Source: Rhopalosiphum padi
Taxonomy: Eukaryota; Arthropoda; Insecta; Hemiptera; Aphididae
Direction of reading: 5' to 3'
Length of the DNA stretch: 64,000 nucleotides
Assembly (NCBI RefSeq): GCF_020882245.1
Contig: NC_083598.1
Coordinates: 16,919,178-16,983,177 of the forward strand
The notes below the pieces were generated by a model. That model worked only from the letters and a program-made list of their open reading frames with translations. It made no database searches and was not told where the DNA came from. Positions 13,714-26,834 of this stretch are shown here, in pieces. The translations under genes were made by a program, and so were the position numbers. How positions within the stretch are numbered: the first letter of the stretch is position 1; every line of letters starts with the position of its first letter.

Positions 13714-15698
13714 GGAAAAATTAACGATATAAAACGTGTAAATAATTTCATAACAATTATTTTTACATTAATATAGGTAAATGTGTAATATGTAAAATGT
13801 AAAAATTATAAATGTACAGATAGTATAAAATATTATAATTATTATTGATAAATGTTTGATAAATATAATATATATATTATATACCTACTAAACATAAACT
13901 AATGTACATAATAAAATAGGTAGGTACGCTAAAAACAAATACATTTATATTATTTTACAAAATATGTTTTTTTAATTTTGTTAATCAAATACAATTTTTG
14001 GATAGGTAGCAATATTACGATATTACAGCATCTATTGCCTAGGTACCTACCTAAGACACTTATTACTTATAAATTATATTCTACTACTTCTAGTATGTGG
14101 TATAATTATGTATTATGGATAGCCGTTGCCCGTTACTTAAGGGTATCGAGAGGTATTTTAGTTTAATACTTACCCAATAAACTATTTTGGAGTAACAGGG
14201 ATTTCTACTCCTAAAAATTACTTGAATTTTGAAAACGTATACCCGATAATTATTATTCAAGTCTTAAGGACAATGATTTGTTTCTATAGTTGTGAGTTTG
14301 TGACATGTATTATGTATACATGTAGTATAAAGTAAAAATATCGTGGTCAAAACAAATTGTTGGTGTTATTGAGTTTATATTATTATGTGATAACATTAAT
14401 TATTATTTCTAAAATAAGTAAGTAATAATAAGATGTTTCTATAAATATTCTTTGATTATAAATTTATAACACATTTTTCAAAAAACAAACAGAATGCAAA
14501 TTTTCTGTTGATTACTTATTATCTTTTGCTACACCAGAATGTTGACATTATATTGCCATATCGTTATTGTATAAATCATTTAAAATAATATTTGTATTTA
14601 GTATACGTAACGAGTTGTTTTAATGACAATTTTAATAAAGAGGTAATAGATAAATTCAATTCTATAAATAGCTCTACATACTTGTGGGTAAAATAAATTT
14701 TACAAGTTTATAAAATTTAGTTATAATATTATAAGATTCCAATAATACGGCTAACTTCAAAAAATGAGGTTCTTTTTGAACTGGTTAATTGTGATATCAG
14801 TAAATGTTAGTTTATGGGTGATTCTGTAGTAGAACCATTTGGGTTTCAAATATTTCACCTAGTTAATCTGCACATCTAACCATATAGGAGTGAAAGAAAT
14901 GTATTTTATGTTGTTTAGTGATAATGGCAAACTTTTTGTACAACATGATCTCTTATAGGATATTATGTGCACAAAATGCACATTTGGCTAAGAAACTGAA
15001 ATCAGAGCATTTGTTTAACAAGTGGTCTTATCTCTTATCCACATTTCAGGCTACAGCGAGGTTAATGCGTAAACAATATACACAAAAAATCATTTTACAC
15101 AACCGTGAGCTAGGCTAGCAACAGTTGTAGCATTAATTTAAAATGAAAATATTATATCTTTCTTCTTGTCTAATTAAAGTATTTATTCTATAGTGTAATA
15201 TACATTTTAATTCAATTAAATAATAATTTGTTATACTTTTATTATGCTTGGTTATTTAAAAATCAAAACTAGAAATATAAAAATTTTTTTCCTTTATTCA
15301 ATACATGTATTTCTTTTATTATTTAAATGTATATAAACATGAAAAATTTGAAGTGCAAAAAAAATTAATACATAAAACAGAATTGAAAAGTATTGTAATA
15401 CTTACTATGAGAATCAATTGCTAGAAATAATGGGTGATATTACTGATAAAAACTGAAAAAGAAATAATTTATATTATATTTTTATAAAAAATCTATTAAA
15501 CAATTCTACATTTTAACATTTAACAAATAATAATAATAATTTATAGTTTTAAGTTAATTAAAGACTCAAAAGACTAAAATATCTAATACTATTCTATAAG
15601 ATTTAATATCATTTATTAACTTTTATGTTGACATCATAAATAAATTTTCACACTTAGTATTAAATCGAAACATTGAAAAATAAATGCCTTACATTAAG
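13714..15698. other. Intergenic region between convergent nompC and pih1d1
   Basis: This holds the 3' UTR and polyadenylation region of nompC (AATAAA-like signals near 13910) and the 3' side of pih1d1. Two short open frames (13978-14166 and 14918-15118) show no similarity I recognise and no splice context, so they are not called as genes. The rest is AT-rich. Confidence 0.6.
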
Positions 15699-18119
15699 TT
15701 ACATCTGTCTTTGACTAACCTATAGTGAATAACTTCTATAACTAATATTATTTGTTATTATGTTTTATCTAGACATTATAATATTTAGTACTAACATTAA
15801 TTATAGTATATATTATATTCTATAATGAATTTTACTAGTCTTATTACTTTAATAAATTAATAAATAACAATAGAGTACAATAAAATGTAGATATAAATAA
15901 CTTACTTTAGTTGAAGTATTAAATGTTACATTAACATTTTTTTGGTTAATTGTGTATGGTAAACATATATCCAACTCATATTTTGTTTGTTTGTTTGTAG
16001 TTAATAGTAGACAATCTTCACCACATTTTAAATCAATTTCTTGTGAACTATGCTATTGAAAATAATAAACAAAAAATGATTCAAAGCCGTAATGTAAAAT
16101 GTTTGTTTTTATAAAATTACCACTTCTGGCATCCAAACATCTAAAATTATATTTTTTGGATTATCTTCTGGTTGCACATAAATCTTATACTCAGGTTTAA
16201 CATGAATGTCTAACTGAGAAAGTGATGCTTTTGAATTTAATTCTTGAATCAAAGGTTTTTTTTTAAATGTTGATGGTCTAGGAGGACGTTGTTGAATTCT
16301 GTGTTGTTGCAAAGATCCAATGCATTTTCTATTCTTTAATATAATTGGATCTACAACATAACATAACTAAGTTAAAAAATGAAATTTAAATTAGATAAGT
16401 TCAATATTATGGCTTAACACGTTCACGTCCATTTCAGAAGTCAGGCGCTACCAGCCGCGTGAAGACCAGACAAATCATAAACATAAAAATGCCGGGAAAT
16501 CGAAACCAGCTGTCTGTTGTTATTCTAAATGTTCTGTTAGTTTTACTGAATGGCCATACTAAGTAAAATAATCGATCACAAACAGCCAAATATTTTAAAT
16601 AACAAATAAAAATAATTGTCCTATGACAACTACAGGTCGTCATCGGTTTGTAGCACCCGACATCTAATGACAACTACACATCGTCATCGGAGCTGAATGT
16701 GTTAAAGAAATTTTATTCATCGCTTTTTCCATACTCAAAGCATTTCAATAAAAGTACAATCATTGTACATCACATTTTAATTAATTAATTTATACCACAA
16801 AATAATATCAAAAATTAGTAAAATCAGAAATACAAAAGACTCTAATGAGATGAGTAGGTATTATGTTCTCAAAATGAATAATTATGCACTCCTTCAATGC
16901 TCTAATTGTTATATTCTGTGATAGAGATTTAAGAATAAAAGTATTGAAGGATAAAGAGCCCTTAAGATGGTAAGAATTAGATAGTGATAAATAATAAATA
17001 CTTTCTGCGCTTATATCTAATTTGAACTTTTCAGCAACTCCTTCTATAGTAGCACAAACAATGAATGTTTGAAACACATCATCATTTTGACACTTTTTGA
17101 AAAATTCTGAATTTACTGCTACATCGTACACAGGAACTTGTAAATTAGCTATAACATGAAAATAAAATAAAAACTATTAACATTCAATGCATTAAAAAAA
17201 AAAACACATTTCTAACTTAGGTCAAAATACGTTGTTAATCTATGTTAATATTTATGTATTATAAGTTATAAATTATAACTTATAATGTTTTAATATTGCA
17301 TTTATCATTTACCTATTATAATTTTGCTTTAATTAAAGTATATAATACTAAAAATATTTAAAGGCAATAATGTCTTCATTGGTTTAACAAATTTTTACAT
17401 AAATAAAACCAAAGCACAATTAATAGGATTAAGAAATTAAGAAAAATGAAATGAAACTTTATTCATAGATCTTTTGTTCTTTAAAGCGCAATTGTAATAA
17501 CACTAAAATAAAAGACACAAATTGACTTTTAACTTTTGAATTGAACACATTATCTTTAAAAGTTCTACTCTCTAAGTTTTGTTATAAAAATTAAATTTTT
17601 AGACTTACATTTATCGGTCTCTATGTGTTCTATACCAATACTTAACGGGATACAGAATTTTTCAGGATCTTTAGAATTGAAAACCTCTGCAAGTTCTTCT
17701 TTTGTTATATCATCCGGAGGTGGGATATCTGCATGGTGGCAGAGGTTTATGAACACTTTTGACTTATCGGTTTTCAATAATTTTATACAAAGTCCTACAT
17801 TTAAACAAGATTTAAAATTATGCAATCAAATGTTTATACAAATTTAACTAATTTTTAATTAAGTAGTAGCAACAGATTGTTAAAATCGTACCTGGAGCTG
17901 GTTTAACCAATTTTCCTGAGTCAGGATTGAGGAAACCGCTCACAAACTGTTCGAATTCTTGTTCCTCATTGCTCTGAAAATAATAAATACTATGTTACAC
18001 ATTTGGATTCGTTTGGAATGTGTAAATAGGAGTACAAATATATATATTATATGTACTTGAATTAAAAGATTTTTTTCAATAATCGACTCGTCGACGTCTA
18101 AAAAGTTTTTGGACGACAT
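15699..18119 (-). CDS. pih1d1: PIH1 domain-containing protein 1 (R2TP co-chaperone subunit)
   Basis: Seven exons on the minus strand: 18119-18057, 17973-17892, 17794-17609, 17136-16890, 16328-16121, 16052-15906 and 15719-15699, joining in frame into 317 residues. PIH1D1 is the client adaptor of the R2TP HSP90 co-chaperone complex, which assembles PIKK kinases, RNA polymerase and snoRNP complexes. The N-terminal PIH domain covers about residues 45-170, with the signature blocks FINLCHH, IPLSIG and YDVAVNSEFF. A linker with KCIGSLQQHRIQQRPPRP leads to a C-terminal CS-like domain (about 215-315) containing EIDLKCGEDCLLL and ELDICLPY. The start is the only ATG of exon 1, immediately before an acidic N-terminus. 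The 21-bp last exon (V-S-Q-R-Q-M-stop) is the weakest call: relatives end with a further beta strand, so the true 3' end may differ. A piggyBac-like MITE sits in intron 4. Confidence 0.9.
16414..16705. mobile_element. piggyBac-like MITE in pih1d1 intron
   Basis: The element is about 290 bp and is bounded by TTAA on both sides (16414-16417 and 16702-16705). Its terminal inverted repeats read TTAACACGTTCACGTCC at the left and TTAACACATTCAGCTCC as the reverse complement of the right end. Near the right end a block of about 23 bp (ATGACAACTACA, then TCGTCATCGG) occurs twice. The TTAA flanks are the hallmark of piggyBac-type insertion. It has no transposase, so any movement would need one from elsewhere. 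Confidence 0.75.
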
Positions 18120-19320
18120 AATATTACTTCATATGGTGAATTTGAAAAAATGTAACATAAATACGAATTGGGAATCAATAAAGCACAAATAAAACGAAAA
18201 AAAATGAGACGATTAATTAAGCTTAATGACGAATTATTAAATATGAGTCATTGAAACAGCTTAAACTCTTTCAAAAAATGCACCGGACATCAAATATCCA
18301 TGAATTCGAAACGTTAAGAATGGAGCCCATAGATTAAAGATTTATACTTATCACTTTTTGATAAGGCGGTAAATCACACTAGAGTATACTTAGTTGCCTA
18401 TATATTCTTTATAAGGGGTTATCTGACCGAGTTGCAAAACCCTACAATTATAATTATAATTTGTAATAATTATTATACTACATTGCTTCTGCTGATGTCT
18501 GTTAGCCCAATACTATTGTATACTAACTTTTTAAATACAAAGACAAGATATTAAAAACAAAAATGTATCTTGATTGATAAATTTATCTCCACTCTCCATT
18601 ATTTTGGTATCAAATATCGCTGAAAAAAAGCCATAAAGGTATCCTGGTGTAAATCTTACAATGCATATTTTAACTTCAATAACAATATAGTGTCAAAAAA
18701 TGTGTCTTTTTTACTGTAACTTCAATTTCCTGACATTTTTTTTCTATTACCTATTTAGGTACCTTCATTTAATCTATACGTTACATGCACACTTAATGTA
18801 TAATGTATTTTACTTTACAAACACAAAAATAAATTATTTTAACAGATAAAAAGTTGACAGCACAAATATAAGTCCATAACAGATGTTTATACATATATAT
18901 AAACATCATCTTCAGTTTGAGATATTGTAAATCATAATAATATAATAAACTAAAATAAATTATATATATTGAACATTATTTTATATATAAATATTAAAAT
19001 ATATAGTAAATATAACATTTTAACTATGTACACACATTTAAGAGATAACATTATTTTTACATTTAATTTACAATATAAGAAGTATAACAAATATAATAGA
19101 ATATCGAACACCAGTAACAACAGTAACACATTGAAAGACTGTATCTTCTCCACTTCTATTATGTCCATGTATATAATAGATAAATATTTAATACTATATA
19201 CTTTAACATATTATATTTATAATTATAAAACTATTTATAAAATAATAAAAATTACATAACATGAATAATTATTTGCTCTTAAAAATAGTACATTAATAAT
19301 AATATCATATTATGTGTCTA
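18120..19320. other. Spacer between FIG4 3' end and pih1d1 start
   Basis: This should hold the FIG4 3' UTR and the pih1d1 promoter, since both genes read leftwards. It is AT-rich. Short open frames on both strands at 18950-19260 overlap each other and are low-complexity, so they are not called. Confidence 0.55.
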
Positions 19321-22300
19321 TTAATTACATTGAACATAATTTTTATATTGAAAAATCATTTTGTTGCTACAAATGGGTTCACCGATTAAACCTTTTTCAA
19401 TATATGATTCATAAAGACTTATATTCGAAGGACTAACTTCTGGTACAGGAACATTAAATGAGCTATTGTATTTAGATTGACTGTTTGGTGTTACTACTAA
19501 AACACTTGCTGGATTAATTGCCATTAGAATATACCTGTAAAGTTAAAATAATAAATTCTAGTTGTGTAATCAAATTTCAATAATTAAAACAAATGTATAC
19601 AATCTGTAAGTATAGGTATATACATATATTTAGTATGAACTGATATAATACATTTAGATTTTAAACAAAACAAAAGCAATAATAATGGATTTTTCTAGGA
19701 TAAATATTTTATTGAGTAGTTAATTTAATTTTTTTTTTTTGAAAATGTTGTAATTTGATTATTTTCTGAAGGTTAAAGAAAATAATTTCAAAATAGGTTT
19801 CAATATATTCTCATGAAGAATGATAAACCACTATTAAAAATAAAAAAATTATAAATTGTTAACTTTTACAATACTAATGCTTATGTTTTGTTTAACTATC
19901 AATCATCATATAACAATAAAATTACTTTTTATAAATAGCAATTTCTGCTGGTTTTGTGACTGCTAGATTAATTCCATAAATGCTCTGTTCAGTTTGTAGA
20001 GGATCAAATGTGATAGAATTATCTTTTGACACAATACTCGTTGAATCAATACGCTTTGAAAAAGAAATATCTTCATCGCTTTCACCACTACCACAACTAA
20101 ATATAAACATAGTTTTAAGTAAATAGAAATACTAATTATGAAGTTTAATGTAACAATACAATCAAATATATTATATTTTTTAATAATTGATAAAGGAGGT
20201 ACCTGCTACTTGAGTTGATTGAATTTGTAGAGCTATGACCTGTCATAGAAGGATTTCTAGTTTTGTCAGAGATTTGTTCACGCTTTTTACCAGGTCTAAT
20301 ACGCATAGAAAATGGACTGAAATCTGTTACACAGTTTGGCATAAAATCTCTAAATATAGAAAAAAAATAATTATTGATTTTTTGTTATTTATAAATTATA
20401 GACAATGATAAATTACAAAAACTATACCTCACAGAATGACTAATTTCAAAAGTATAACTTTCAGACATTACACTGAATTCGTCTGTTTTATAGAAGTGAC
20501 TAAAGCTATCATGGTCCTCTATATTTAATGAATTGGCTGGATATATTTCTAAGTATTTTTTTTTGCTTTCCATACAAGATAATGGCAAACAGTCCATAAC
20601 ACATTCATCCCACCATCTTGTCAATGGAACACTGCAAACAATTAAATTGTATTGTATTTATAAAATTAATAGTCTAGATCAGTGTTTCTTAACCAATAAA
20701 ACTATTGAAAATATAAAGCATTCATAAACAATTTACTATTAAGTGAGTAAGGGTGTCATGATCAAGAAAAAGGTTGAGAAACACTAATCTAGATAATATT
20801 ATTTATATTACTTAATACTATCAATGAGATGATGTAAGCACAATATTATTTTTCTTCACATTCAGAATATAGACAAAACACATTCATGTAAAATTGTTTT
20901 TGACAATTAATAAAATTACCTATTACAAAAATTATTAAAGATAATATTTTTGAAGGTTTGACATATCTGTTTTATATTTGTATTATTTTTTATTATTTAT
21001 GTAATAATAAATGTGACTTTATATTTGACTTTATAAATAAAAAAATCAATTGGTAAATTTAAATTAATATTAAATTGTTTTGAAACAATATTTAAACAAA
21101 TCAATATGTCATTACCATAAAAATATTATTCTCTATAATTTTTTTTAATAGATGATTTTACTTCAAAAATACTTAAAAACATAAAAAAAAAATATGATTT
21201 TGTGTAAATATGCTTTGTCTATGTTGTATGTTGTCCAGAGAGAGAAAAAAATAATGTGCTAATAATACTTAGTAATACTTAATGGTTTAAAAAATTATAA
21301 AATACAATCACTATTTACCAGTCATTCGAAAGAAAAGAAGTTGTTTCTGGATGATGTAAATAGTAATCAAAATTTTGTTCCCAAATGGCCGGCTCATTTT
21401 CATTTGGACAAAATAATCCCAAAAATAGATTTATAGCATTTTGTTTTTCAGTATCTAGACATAACCAAATACATTATTGTATAACATATTTAAACTTAGG
21501 TTCAAAGATAAGTAACAATTATTTAACAAAAATCTAACCGGAAAACGTATTGCTATAATAACGACTCAATGTTTGCATAATATCATTGCCTTGTGATGTC
21601 CAAGGAGCAGTTTTACGGTAAGTTTTTATTCGATGAATTAATTGAGATCCACCATATTGTAAAGCTAAAGTATCTCCATGGTCCTCATATGAAACTTCCA
21701 ATAATCTAACACAGTCTGTGTCATACTCTAATTGTGGCTTATGCAATAATCCTAAATAATATAGCTGAAAAATATAAAGTTATTAATATAATTAATAGGC
21801 AGTGGCAAAATTAGGCAGTGGTGCCTAAATTGCACTCCAGGTAGCTTATTTAAACCACCTTAAAAATTTGGTGAGTGAATGGAAAAAATAAGAGAGTACT
21901 ACAAAAGGCCAAATCTTTCTGCTATAATTTTATTAAACAAAATAATGTCATTAAGTTACTTATACTTAAAAAAAATAATGTCCAGAGTTCCGAGGGGTCG
22001 GTAAATTGGAAGAAAAGAGTGGATCAATCAAATTATTTATACTGCCTGTTATAATTTCATTTGGTGCCACTGATAATGAGTAGTATAAAATATTTATAAA
22101 AAAAGGATGATTTCTTGGCATATACAAGGCTTACATAAAAAGTGAGATCACAAAATTTTAAAAAAATTGATATGTATATATATTTCATGGAATTTATAGG
22201 TAATTGCTACTACAAGTACATAGTTATTTTCTACATTAATTTGTAGATGTAACACTAGATCTTGTTATCAGAGTTGAAGAACTCATACTCCACCTCATTA

Positions 22301-25300
22301 GCTTCTTTAACTTTCTCTTACACCTCTTCAGTTCTTAAATAAATATTTTTGACAAAAAAAATTTCATGAGCTTAATGGGTACAAAATCTGGAATGTAAAA
22401 AGATGTGTCAGTAGATAATGAATATCACATCTAAAGAAAATGCAACCGGTCTAAACTCAGACATTGTCATAAAGGAAGTTAAATACCACTAGCTTTTTTG
22501 AGTTTCAATAAGAAAATGAATTTACCCATGCGTCTCGTGATAATCATATTTTTACTAAGCTCAAAAATCTTTTAAGTTGAAAACATTTTTTTAAACTAAT
22601 AGGTAAAATGCAGTTGAAATTTGACTAAAGAACTAAAGAAGGTGGAATGAAAGTTCTTTGACACTATAGTCGAGTCACTTTTAGAAGCGACCAGATTTTG
22701 TTGGTGTGGACAGATCACGTCCAATCAATTCCCCCACAGTGGTGATTATTAACACAAAAGTTGGCTACGAGGTCATGCGCAGAAGTCGACTGCCTGGGTC
22801 GTACCTAAAAGAAACTAGACTATAGTAATAAAAATTGGTATCAGGCCTACTAAAATGTATTAATTTAAACAGTGATTATGAATAAAAATAACTATATACC
22901 TATGGCACAATCTATGTACATTTCAAAAAAATATAATATACACTTATCAATTTAAAAAATATTATAACCTTATTTTCTAGAAGACCATAACTGTCACTGG
23001 AGTTCTGAACTATAGTTATAGATCTAATTAGCTCTATTCACACCACCACCAAATACATTTATAAATACAACATAGATTCATACTTGATAAGCTAGTGCAC
23101 ATTTTCCAATAACAAATTGAGCAGTGTTAGTACGATCTAAGCAATCAACACAATTTACTCTAATTATTCCATTTTGAAGTATAGTACCATTTTTATCTTG
23201 CCCAAAAGTAGGTTTTTCTATAATCCGTGGACAATTAATGTACATCCCTGTTTTAAAAATTGACATACGCGCAATTTCATCAAGGCGTCTCATGACATTC
23301 ACATTTTTACTGATAAAATATATAAATAAAATATATAGGTACTAATAAAAAATAAATTATTAAAGAAAATCCAAAAAGATGTATACCTTTTATTCATTCT
23401 TGCCATATCAAAATGTATATACTGAATGTGATGACAAGGCGGTAAAAACTTATTTAAATATTTTACAGCTGATACTAAATGATCACTTAGTTGCGATTCA
23501 TGAACCTTCTTTTCACGCTTTTTAACAAGATTTATAATAACTGTTGGTGAACCATATCTTTTATACAAATTATTGAAATGAGCACCTTGAAAAAATAAGA
23601 TTGAACATAAATAAAAGTATCTATAGTCTATTCAAAATGAGATTGGTACAGGGTGGCGACCAGTTTTCACCAACCGCGAGCAGATGAGACGGTCCCCACC
23701 AAGTCAACCGCCTGCTGATTTACATGTCGTGTCCCACAGAACAAAGCCACACTTATGCACATAACTTGACTATTCATACTGATCTCATTTTTAATAGACT
23801 ATAGTTATTAGCAATTCTAAAAAAACCAATAACTATAAAAAATTTTAGCACTTAACCATCATGATAGTAAAATCCACGTTGTTAGTTTTTGAATAAGTAT
23901 TAATGATTAATCAAACAAAATAATCAATAAAACAAATAAATATATATTACTAACCAGGTATTTCATGAAATGGATCATTTAATTCGAATGATATTGTTGG
24001 TTTTGGTACCATTTTACTTATATCTTGGCTCCATAAACCAGGAACTGAACCTCTCATTTGAAGAAATGAACTTATATACATATTATTTTGACAACTTGCT
24101 CCATGATCTTGAACTATTTGTTCAGTTTCAACTTCATTTCCAACTTCTCCCTAAAATAAATATTTATTAATATATTATCAATCTATACATAATACATTTT
24201 ATAATTTTTTATTCTTATATTTATACAAACATATAATTAAATGTTTTAATTAAGTTAACAACAACTTACTTGGGAAACTTATTCATTACAATAGTATTAA
24301 TTAACCCTTATAATAGACCAAAGAGAAAAGTAAACATTATATATATTTTTTAACTCTATTATGCTTCTGAAGATTAAATTAATATAATTAAGTTCCATTT
24401 TAAATACAATATTACATGACACAGTACGTACTAACCTAACTTGTGAAGGAGCCAATATTTAGTATATTGCATTAAAACTTAAAAATAAATTTGGATTTTC
24501 CTTACAAATTTATCTCCAACATAACATATAAATTAAATTATATTTGTACATAATAACACATAGGTATATATAATGCATGTATATACCTATATGGCTATAT
24601 ATGTTATTGTATCGGTATGTACATAGTATTTATGTATAAAGTAAATTGTCACAGTTTGTATAATGTATCTTCTTATCTAAATATGATGATTTGAAAACAT
24701 AGGAAATGTTGTCATTTAAAAATAAAAGCTTATTTCTATGAATATAGGAATAAGTTTTTGAAAACTTTCTTTAAAAAGCATAATATTGGTAGGGTGTTTA
24801 TAAACACTAATTAATAAAACCTTGAATTTTCTTGTAGAAAGCTAAGTGGGATGTCACATTAACCATTGAATAAATAATTATTTACATTTTTATTAGCGCC
24901 TCTCTTCAGAAATCGTGTACCAGCATATCTATTTGATCTCCGAGCAATTAATGTTATATAAATTGGACGTCCAAAAATTGAAACATTTGATTGACTAATA
25001 AAACCATGCATTATATTTAGAATCCAATCTGGATGCAATTTGTCACGTACATCTTTTAATAAATAGTCATTCCAAACGAATATTTTATTTGGACAACTTC
25101 TGGTAACAAATACACATTCTCCAGTAGACAAATCTACAACAATAATATAAATTATATAAATGAAGTAATTAAAATTAAATAATTATGAAACAATGTATTA
25201 AAGTTATTTTCAATGTCAAATCAAATAATAAATATTAAATGGCAAAGTTTAGAAAATAAATATGATTTATAATATTATATAATTGTTTTAAAAGTTCTGA

Positions 25301-26438
25301 AAGAAAGTTTTAAAGATCTTAAAAATATATTCAAATTAATATTTTAAGTAACATATTATTTAACTATTTGTCATTTTATATATTATTTCTAGATAAAATA
25401 ATAAAACAATAATAATAGTAATAAAAGACAAATAGTTTGAATAATTAACTAACCATTTGGAATATTTTGTGCAATTGACATATTGACTTGTAGTGTATGC
25501 GTAACATCATAACTGTAACTAAATATAAGAAAATTAAATAAGTATTTAATATTACAATACATTTGACACAAATTTGTATAGAAAATCACTTCTCATCCAC
25601 TCTTTAAAAAAATACATAAAAATTACAAAATAATTAGACTTAAAAATTCAATTAAGATTGATGTATACTGTTCATTTTTTTAAATATAACTATAAAAGAG
25701 ATGGGTTTCTATAATTCTATCATTAACAGTACACATGAAAAAAAATAATTCTATGCTATTAAACTAACACATTTATCCAGCCTTACCTGAAGTAAAAATT
25801 GCTAGATAAATCTATACTTTGAAAAATTTTCAAATATCGTGGCTCATTTACATTAGGAATACGATATGCATCATTAGGCAAGTATATCATAGACGTATCT
25901 TCAATTTTATATATTATTTCACGTCCTATCACAGCAACACGACGACGTTTCGTTATTAAAATCATATAATATCCTTCTAGTAGTCTTACAAAACCTTAAC
26001 ATAAATGATAAACAAATATGTAGTGATACACTGATACATTGATTATTTTAAATAAAAATTTATTTTTACCAACTATGCCAAATGCTGATGCTATTTTACT
26101 TAGACTGGTATTTCTGTGTAATCCAACATTCAAAGAATTTATCATATCTAGTTCTGTATACTCAACTCGGTCATCCACAATTGTCAGGTCATGGCCTTCT
26201 GTTCGATCAATTTTAAGAATGCGATACTTTGTACGAGCATTATTAGATCCAACAACAAAATATCTCTGAAAATATAATTGGATTCATTTTTTATTCATTT
26301 GATAAAAATGATTAGTTACAAAGTATACAACAAAATTATAATTATACTTACATTTTTAGATTCATATACTCCAATTTTTTGCACAAAATTTATGGCTGGA
26401 AGACATTTTATTTGGGACGTACAATTGGATTTGTCCAT
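19321..26438 (-). CDS. FIG4: FIG4 / SAC3 polyphosphoinositide phosphatase
   Basis: Fourteen minus-strand exons join in frame into 840 residues: 26438-26352, 26265-26070, 25994-25787, 25518-25454, 25133-24886, 24150-23955, 23585-23387, 23309-23084, 21764-21539, 21454-21319, 20631-20428, 20349-20203, 20096-19926, 19534-19321. FIG4 removes the 5-phosphate of PI(3,5)P2 and, with VAC14, supports the PIKfyve kinase on late endosomes. The SAC domain starts near residue 90 (block GYYMILITKRRR); TLIARRSNRYAGTRFLKRGA and the catalytic CX5RT motif CVDCLDRTNT (Cys at about residue 453) follow. The block EDHGDTLALQYGGSQL after the catalytic site is typical of FIG4 within the SAC family. The C-terminal tail (about 640-840) is serine-rich and divergent but keeps the FIG4-like block YGINLA. 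The length is close to the animal norm of about 900. All splice sites seen are GT-AG. No lesion was found; the gene looks functional. Confidence 0.97.
20680..20786. mobile_element. 107-bp hAT-like MITE in FIG4 intron
   Basis: The left end is CAGTGTTTCTTAACC; the right end, read in reverse complement, is TAGTGTTTCTCAACC. Flanks are GTCTAGAT on the left (20672-20679) and ATCTAGAT on the right (20787-20794), an 8-bp duplication with one mismatch. It lies in the intron between FIG4 exons 21454-21319 and 20631-20428. Confidence 0.8.
21800..22072. mobile_element. hAT-like MITE in FIG4 intron (weak flanks)
   Basis: Its ends are inverted CAGTGGCA: the left begins CAGTGGCAAAATTAGG, the right reverse-complements to CAGTGGCACCAAAT. 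The CAGTGGC start matches other elements in the window, but the 8-bp flanks do not match well. It may be an old or truncated insertion. Confidence 0.5.
22663..22826. mobile_element. 164-bp MITE with ACTATAGTC ends (FIG4 intron)
   Basis: The terminal inverted repeat is ACTATAGTCGAGTCACTTTTAG at the left against ACTATAGTCTAGTTTCTTTTAG (right, reverse complement). The interior is GC-richer than its surroundings and non-coding. It shares its nine-base ends with the element at 23621-23804 in the next-but-one intron, so both probably depend on one transposase type; the interiors do not align. Confidence 0.7.
23621..23804. mobile_element. 184-bp MITE with CTATAGTCTATT ends (FIG4 intron)
   Basis: The terminal inverted repeats are CTATAGTCTATTCAAAATGAGAT and, as the reverse complement of the right end, CTATAGTCTATTAAAAATGAGAT, which differ at one position. 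The interior is GC-rich and non-coding. It lies in the FIG4 intron between exons 24150-23955 and 23585-23387, only 36 bp upstream of the latter's acceptor. Confidence 0.75.
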
Positions 26439-26826
26439 ACTTACTATAATGTGGAACAATAATAACAAAGATACGCTAATATGTTATAAAAGTGTATATA
26501 ATTAATAACTAGTAACCACTATGTAAATTATAATTATTCATGTTTCACAAATTTTAAATAGTTTCGATATTTTTATATATTACTATATTAGGGACCTGTT
26601 TAGTTGTAATTTAGGTATACAAAACAATATTTAATATTTAGTATTTACCATTTATAATTTAATAAAATATATAATAATAAAAAATCTCAAGACAGGACGA
26701 CCAAACCAATAAATATAAAATGATAACTGATAACAAACAGCCATAGATAATACCCAAGGCTTATAGATTATACAGGTTGCCTCATTTCGCATTTTTGAAA
26801 TTTTGGGAGTGGGAGAAGCCACACCG

Positions 26827-26834
26827 TGACGTCA
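26827..26834. promoter_or_regulatory. Consensus CRE/ATF-type palindrome upstream of FIG4
   Basis: TGACGTCA is the full consensus of CREB/ATF bZIP factors. It lies about 390 bp upstream of the FIG4 start codon. An 8-bp match occurs by chance at modest frequency, and a partial inverted copy of its surroundings (GGGTGAC) near 27070 suggests it may belong to a degraded element instead. Function is inference only. Confidence 0.2.

Noticed and set aside
14918..15118. 66-codon plus-strand open frame downstream of nompC
   Set aside because: Balanced-looking peptide but no similarity recognised, no splice or promoter context, and the length is easily reached by chance.
16434..16673. 79-codon frame inside the MITE in pih1d1
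   Set aside because: It lies wholly within the TTAA-bounded element and resembles no transposase motif.
18950..19259. Opposing low-complexity frames rich in Ile, Tyr and Asn
   Set aside because: Both strands are open only because the DNA is AT-rich; composition is typical of random translation.
23640..23760. Possible tRNA-like or SINE-like GC-rich segment in a FIG4 intron
   Set aside because: No cloverleaf or A/B-box pair could be made, and the segment is fully explained as the interior of an inverted-repeat MITE.
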